Below are positions 57,110 to 64,000 of a stretch of DNA of 64,000 nucleotides, piece by piece. Source of the stretch: Cyrtodaria siliqua. Taxonomy: Eukaryota > Mollusca > Bivalvia > Adapedonta > Hiatellidae. The position numbers and the translations under genes are program-made. Positions within the stretch are counted from its first letter, which is position 1, and every line of letters begins with the position of its first letter. Below the pieces are notes generated by a model, which saw nothing but the letters and a program-made list of their open reading frames with translations, ran no database searches and was not told the origin of the DNA. The stretch covers positions 30,245 to 94,244 of the forward strand of contig JAWPHD010010380.1 of NCBI GenBank assembly GCA_037043455.1, given 5' to 3'.

Positions 57110-60100
57110 TGGTCAAGCATCAATGTGAAGGATGGAGGAGTCCTTACAATGGATCCTTCTTGGTTCATTTATAAGTGGGAGACAGGAGACATAATTACAG
57201 TAAATTAGTTGTTAGGCATACAACAGTAAGAGGGATTCATAGTCCTTACAACAGATTATTCTTCGGCCATACATCAGTGGGAGGGAGAAGTCAAAGTCAT
57301 AACAATATATTCAACAGTTGTACGGAGAAGTCGTAGACCTTACAATAAATTATTGTTGATCATGCATCAGTCCTTACAATGGATTCTTCTTGGTTCATTT
57401 ACAAGTGGGAGAAAGGAGACATAATTACAGTAAATTAGTTGTTAGGCATACAACAGTAAGAGGAAGGATCCACAGTCCTTAAAATAGATTATTCTTCGGT
57501 CATACATCAGTGGGAGGGAAGCGTCAAAGTCATTAAATATATTCTTCTTTGGTCGTGCAACAGTAGGAGGGAGGAGTCATTGTCCTTACAATGATTTTTT
57601 CTTTGGTCAAGCATCGATGGGAGGGAGGAGTCATTGTCCTTACATAAATTCTTCTTTGGTCAAGCATCAATGGGAAGGAGGAGTCATTGTCCTTACATAC
57701 ATTCTTCTTTGGTCAAGCATCAATGGGAGGGAGGAGTCATTGTCCTTACATACATTCTTCTTTGGTCATGCATCAATGGGAAGGAGGAGTCATTGTCCTT
57801 ACATACATTCTTCTTTGGTCAAGCATCAATGGTAGGGAGGAGTCATTGTCCTTACATAAATTCTTCTTTGGTCGTGCATCAGTGCGAGGGAGGAGTCAAA
57901 GTCCTTACAAAAATTCTTCTTTGGTTATGCATCATTGGAAGGGCGGAATCATAGGCCTTACATAAGTTCTTATTTGGTCATGAATCAATGGGAGGGAGGA
58001 GTCATTGTCCTTACATACATTTTTCTTTGGTCATACATCAATGGGAGGGAGGAGTCATTGTCCTTACAATGATTTTTTCTTTGGTCATGCATCATGGGAG
58101 GGAGGAGTCATACACCTTACATAAATCCTTCTTTGGCCAAGCATCAGTGGGAGGGAGGAGTCATTGCCCTTACAATGATTTTTTCTTTGGTCATGCATCA
58201 ATGGGAGGACGGAGTCATATTCTTTAAATAAATTCTTCTTTGTCATACGTCACTGGGAGGGAGGAGTCACTGTTCTTACAATGATTTTTTCGTTGGTCAT
58301 GCATCAGTGGGAGGGAGGAGTCTTTGCCCTTACATAAATTCTTCTTTGGTCAAGCATCAGTGGGAGGGAGGAGTCATAGTCCTTACATAAATTCTTCTTT
58401 GGTCATGCATCAGTTGGAGGGAGGAGTCATTGTTCTGACATAAATTCTTCTTTGGTCAAGCATCAATGGGAGGGAGGAGTCATAGTCCTTGCATAAATTA
58501 TTCTTTGGTCAAGCATCAATGGGATGAAGGAGTCAATGCCCTTACAGTGATTTTTTCTTTGGTCATGCATCCATGGGAGGGAGGAGTCATAGTCCTTAAA
58601 TAAATTCTTCTTTGATCATGCATCAGTGGGAGGGAGGAGGCATTGTCCTTACATAAATTCTACTTTGGTCAGGCATCAGTGAGAGGGAGGGGTCATAGTC
58701 CTTATATAAATTCTTCTTTGGTCATGCAAAAGTGGGAAGGAGAAGTCATTGTCCTTACAACGATTTTTTCTTTAGACACGCATCATTGGTATGTAGGAGT
58801 CATAGTCCTTACATACATTCTTCTTTGGTCAAGCATCAGTGGGCGGGAGGAGTAATTGTCCTTACAATGGTTTTTTCTTTAGATATGCATCATTGGTATG
58901 TCGGAGTCATAGTCCGTACATACATTTTACATTGGTCAAGCATAAATGGAAGGGAGGAGTCATTGTTCTTACATAAATTCTTCTTTGGTGAAGCATCAGT
59001 GGGAGGGAGGAGTCATAGTCCTTACACAAATTCTTCTTTTGGTCATGCATCAGTGGGCGGGATGAGTCAAAATCCTTACAATGATTTTTTCTTTGGTCAT
59101 GCATCAACGGGAGGGAGGAGACATTGTCCTTACAATGATTTTTTTCTTTAGATATGCATCATTGGTATGTAGGAGTCATTGTCCTTACATACATTTTACT
59201 TTGGTCAAGCTTCAATGGGAGGGAGGAGTCATTGTCCTTACATACATTTTACTTTGGTGAAGCATCAGTGGGTGGGAGGAGTCATAGTCCTTACAATGAT
59301 TTTTTCTTTGGTCAAGCATCAATGGTAGGGAGGAATCATTTTCCTTACAACGATTTTTTTTCTTTGGTCATGCATCAATGGGAGGGAGGAGTCATTGTCC
59401 TTACATAATTTTTTCTTTTGGTCATGCATCAGTGGGCGGGATGAGTCAAAATCCTTACAATGATTTTTTCTTTGGTCATGCATCAACGGGAGGGAGGCGA
59501 CATTGTCCTTACAATGATGTTTTCTTTAGATATGCATCTTTGGTATGTAGGAGTCATTGTCCTTACATACATTTTACTTTGGTCAATATTCAATGGGAGG
59601 GAGGAGTCATTGTTCTTACATAAATTTTTCTTTGGTGAAGCATCAGTGGGTTGGAGGAGTCATAGTCCTTAAAATGATTTTTTCTTTGGTCAAGCATCAA
59701 TGGTAGGGAGGATTCATTTTCCTTAAATAAATTCTTCTTTGGTCATGCATCAGTGGAAGGGAGGAGTCATTATCCTGACAATGATTTTTCTATGGTCATG
59801 CGTCAGTGGGAGGGAGGAGTCATTGTCCTTACATAAATTCTTCTTTGGTCAAGCATCAGTGGGAGGTAGGAGTCATAGTCCTTACATAAATTCTTCTTTG
59901 GTCATGCATCAATAGGACGGAGGAGTCATAATCCTTACATAAATTCTTCTTTGGTCAATCATCAGTGGGAGGGAGGTATCATTGTCCTTACATAAATTCT
60001 TCTTTAGTCAAGCATTAGTGGGAGGGAGGACTCATTGTCCTTACATAAATTCCCCTTTGGTCATGCATCAGTGGGAGGGAGGAGTCATTGTCCTTACATA

Positions 60101-63100
60101 ATATTCTTCTTTGGTCATACATCAATGGGAGGGAGGAGTCATAGTACTTATATACATTTTTCTTTGGTCATGCATCAATGGGAGGGAGGAGTCATTGTCC
60201 TTTCATAAATTCTTCTTAAGTCAAGCATTAGTGGGAGGGAGGACTCATTGTCCTTACATGAATTCCCCTTTGTTCATGCATCAGTGGGAGGGAGGAGTCA
60301 TTGTCCTTACATAATATTCTTCTTTGGTCATGCATCAATGGGAGGGAGAAGTCGTAGTACTTACATACATTTTTCTTTGGTCATACATCAATGGGAGGGA
60401 GGAATCATTGGTCATGTATCATTGGGAGTCATTGTCCTTACAGTGATTTTTTCTTTGGTCATGAATCAATGGGAGGGAGGAGTCATTGCCCTTATATAAA
60501 TTCTTCTTTGGTCGAGTATCAGTGTGAGGGAGAAGTCATTGTCCTGACAATGATTTTTTCTTTCGTCATGCATCAGTGGGAGGAAGGAGTCATTGTTCTT
60601 ACATAAATTATTCTTTGGTCAAGCATCAATGGGAGGAAGGAGTCATAGTCCTTACATAAAGTCTTCTTTGGTCAAGCATCAGTGGGAGGGAGGAGACATA
60701 GTCCTTACATACATTTTTCTTTGGTCATGCATCAATGTGAAGGAGGAGTCGTAGTCCTTGCATTAATTATTCTTTGGTCTAGTATCAATGGGAGGAAGGA
60801 GTCATTGCCCTTACAATGATTTTTTTTGGTCATGCATCAATGGGAGGGAGGAGTCATAGTCCTTAAATAAATTCTTCATTGGTCATGCCTCAGTGGGAGG
60901 GAGGAGTCATTGTCCTTACAGTGATTTTTTCTTCAGTCATTCATAAGTGTGAGGGAGAAGTCATTGTCCTGAGTCATGGTCATGCATCAGTCGTAGGGAG
61001 GAGTCGTTGTCATTACATAAATTCTTCTTTGGTCAAGCATCAGTGGGAGGTAGGAGTCATAGTCCTTACATAAAATCTTCTTTGGTCACGTATGAATGGG
61101 ACGGAGGACATGCATCAGTGGGAGGTGTGAGTCATAGTCCTTACACAAATTCTTCTTTGGTCAAGCATCAGTGGGAGGAAGGAGTCATTGTCCTTACATG
61201 TTTTCTTCTTTGGTCAACCATCAGTGTGAGGGAGGAGTCATTGTCCTTACATACATTATTCTTTGATCAAGCATCAATGAGTTGAAGGAGTCGTAGTCCT
61301 TACAATGATTTTTTCGTTGGTCAAGCATCAATGGTAGGGAGGAATCATTGTCCTTACAACGATTTTTTCTTTGGTCATGCGTCAGTTGGAGGGAGGATTC
61401 ACAGTCCTTACATGTTTTCTTCTTTGGTCAAGCATCAATGGGAGGGAGGAGTCATTGTCCTTACAAAAAATAATTATTTTCTTTGGTCAAGCATCAGTTG
61501 GAGGGAGGAGTCATAGTCCTTACAAGAAATAATTCTTTTCTTTGGCCAAGCATCAATGGGAGGTAGGAGTCATAGTCCTTAAATAAATTCTTCTTTGGTC
61601 ATGCATCAGTTGGAGGGACTTACAGTGATTTTTTCTTTGGTCATGAATAAGTTGGAGGGAGGAGTCATTGACCTGAGAATGATTTTTTCTTTGGTCATGC
61701 ATCAGTGGGAGGGAGGAGTCATTGTCCTTACATATATTCTTCTTTGCATAAATTCTTCTTTGGTCAAGCGTAAGTTGGAGGTAAGAGTCATAGTTCTTAC
61801 ATAAATTCTTCTTTGGTCACGCATCAATGGGACGGAGGAGTCATTGTCCTTACAATGATTTTTTCTTTGGACATGCTTCAGTGGGAGGGATGAGTCATAG
61901 TCCTTACATACATTCTTCTTTGGTCAAGCATCAGTGGGAGTGAGGAGTCATTGTCCTTACATGTATTTTTTTTGGTCAATTGTCAGTGGGAGGGAGGAGT
62001 CATTGTCCTTACATAAATTCTTCTTTGATCAAGCATCAATGATTGGGAGGAGTCATAGGCATAACAATGATTTTTTCTTTGGTCCAGCATCAATGGTAGG
62101 AAGGAATCATTGTCCTTACAACGATTTTTTCTTTGGTCATGCATCAGTTGGAGGGAGGATTCATAGTACTTACATACATTTTTCTTTGGTCATGCATCAA
62201 TGGGAGGGAGAAATCATTGGTCATGTATCATAGGGATGCAGGAGTCATTGTCCTTACAGTGATTTTTTCTTTGGTCATGAATCAATGGGAGGGAGGAGTC
62301 ATTGCCCTTATATAAATTCTTCTTTGGTCAAGTATCAGTGTGAGGGAGATGTCATTGTCCTGACAATGATTTTTTCTTTCGTCATGCATCAGTGGGAGGA
62401 AGGAGTCATTGTTCTTACATAAATTCTTCTTTGGTCAAGCATCAATGGGAGGGAGGAGTCATAGTCCTTACATAAAGTCTTCTTTGGTCAAGCATCAGTG
62501 GGAGGGAGGAGGCATAGCCCTTACATACATTTTTCTTTGGTCATGCATCAATGTGAAGGAGGAGTCATTGTCCTTACAATGAATTTTTCTTTGGTCGTGC
62601 ATCATGCGAGGGAATAGTCGTAGTCCTTGCATTAATTATTCTATGGTCTAGCATCAATGGGAGGGAGGAGTCATTGCCCTTACAATGTTTGTTTTTTGGT
62701 CATGCATCAATGGGAGGGAGGAGTCATAGTCCTTAAATAAAGTCTTCATTGGTCATGCATCAGTGGGAGGGAGGAGTCATTGTCCTTACAGTGATTTTTT
62801 CTTCAGTCATTCATAAGTGGGAGGGAGAAGTCATTGTCCTGACAATGATTTTGTCTTTGGTCATGCATCAGTCGTAGGGAGGAGTCGTTGTCCTTACATA
62901 AATTCTTCTTTGGTCAAGCATCAGTGGGAGGTAGGAGTCATAGTCCTTACATAAAATCTTCTTTGGTCACGCATCAATTTGACGGAGGACATGCATCAGT
63001 GGGAGGGATGAGTCATAGTCCTTACATAAATTCTTCTTTGGTCAAGCATCAGTGGGAGGGAGGAGTCATTGTCCTTACATAAATTCTTCTTTGATCAAGC

Positions 63101-64000
63101 ATCAATGAGTGGGAGGAGTCATAGTCATAACAATGATTTTTCTTTGGTCCAGCATCAATGGTAGGAAGGAATCATTGTCCTTACAACGATTTTTCTTTGG
63201 TCATGCATCAGTTGGAGGGAGGATTCATAGTCCTTACATAAATTCTTCTTTGGTCAAGCAACAATGGGAGGGAGGAGTCATTGTCCTTAGAATTAATTTT
63301 TTTCTTTGGTCAAGCGTCAGTGGTAGGTAGGAGTCATAGTCCTTACATAAATTTTTCTTTGGTCCAGCATCAATGGTAGGAAGGAATCATTGTCCTTACA
63401 ACGATTTTTTCTTTGGTCATGCATCATTGGAGGGAGGATTCATAGTCCTTACATAAATTCTTCTTTGGTCAAGCAACAATGGGAGGGAGGAGTCATTGTC
63501 CTTAGAATAAATATTTTTCTTTGGACATGCTTCAGTGGGAGGGATGAGTCATAGTCCTTACATAAATTCTTCTTTGGTCAAGCATCAGTAGGAGGATGGA
63601 GTCATAGTCCTTACAAAAAATGATTCTTTTCTTTGGTCTAGCATCAATGTGAGTGATGAGTCATTGTCCTTACAAACAATTATTATTTTCTTCGGTCAAA
63701 CATCATTGGGAGTCCGGATACATAGTCCTTACATAAATTCTTCTTTGGTCAAGCATCAGTAGGAGGATGGAGTCATAGTCCTTACAAAAAATGATTCTTT
63801 TATTTGGTCTAGCATCAATGGGAGTGATGAGTCATTGTCCTTACAAAAAAATATTATTTTCTTTGGTCAAACATCATTGGGAGTCAGGAATAACAGTCCT
63901 TACATAAATTCTCCTTTGGTCATGCATCAGTGGGAGGGAGGAGTCATTGTCCTTACAATGATGTTTTCTTTGGTCATGCATCAGTGGGAGGGAGGATTCA
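57110..64000 (+). repeat. 53-bp minisatellite, ~130 units, runs off the window
   Basis: Consensus unit CATCAGTGGGAGGGAGGAGT, CATAGTCCTTACATAAATTC, TTCTTTGGTCAAG. Two main variants alternate: one with ACATAAATTCTTC and one with ACAATGATTTTTTC. Segments at 60340-60620 and 62190-62430 are much more alike than neighbouring units, showing block duplication about 1.8 kb apart. 57110-57560 is a more diverged leading edge. Many open frames of 60-139 codons arise because 53 bp shifts frame each unit; they are not genes. Confidence 0.97.

Noticed and set aside
57617..63330. Dozens of overlapping open frames (60-139 codons) with repeated SHCPYIHSSL or VIVLTYILLW peptides
   Set aside because: They are produced by a 53-bp repeat whose length is not a multiple of three; all three frames appear in turn, and there is no start context or conserved gene structure.

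Overview
The window is eukaryotic and very probably from a bivalve mollusc (clam-like). The grounds are canonical GT-AG introns, many MITEs, SINEs and minisatellites, mollusc-type tandem repeats ending in GACGGACGG-type motifs, and a permuted Penelope-like retroelement with in-frame UGA codons, a type known from clams. There is no bacterial-style operon; coding density is low and most of the sequence is introns and repeats. Two host genes can be built exon by exon, both on the + strand.

Region 1 (1-16326): thirteen exons, in phase at all twelve junctions, encode the last ~491 residues of a fold-type-I PLP enzyme of the aminotransferase class V / cysteine-desulfurase-like superfamily. The 5' end lies outside the window. 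The FDYAA aspartate, the SPHKF lysine, the EEGGTPAIVESIRAG block, the RGGCACAGPYAQ block and the KPGFTR block are all present. The introns hold a 3.4-kb foldback-like element (710-4098, ACTAC target duplication), tandem tails of a Penelope-like element, MITEs, hairpins and a minisatellite ending at a 3' splice site.

Region 2 (16.4-47.9 kb): mostly repeats. It contains LINE remnants (16.44-16.74 kb +; 29.96-32.19 kb -), a broken duplicate of the region-3 gene's first exon (18093), a 331-bp-arm inverted repeat enclosing a P-loop (Pif1-helicase-like) coding fragment, a 2.3-kb unit with 456-bp terminal direct repeats nested in a TIR element, MITEs, and a Naiad-type Penelope-like element (38.47-41.6 kb) with GIY-YIG before RT and five in-frame TGA codons.

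Region 3 (48.05-64 kb): a small secreted cysteine-rich protein gene. Exon 1 is a signal peptide (48050-48121), exon 2 is 52799-52829, exon 3 is 55853-55981, and a possible exon 4 is 57040-57065. The donor of exon 1 is repeated 13 times in a 45-bp minisatellite. The donor of exon 3 is repeated about 25 times in a 40-bp minisatellite. The putative acceptor of exon 4 resembles the unit of a ~7-kb, 53-bp minisatellite that runs off the window. Minisatellites seeded on splice junctions are the most unusual pattern seen here; the selenocysteine-like Penelope element is the second.
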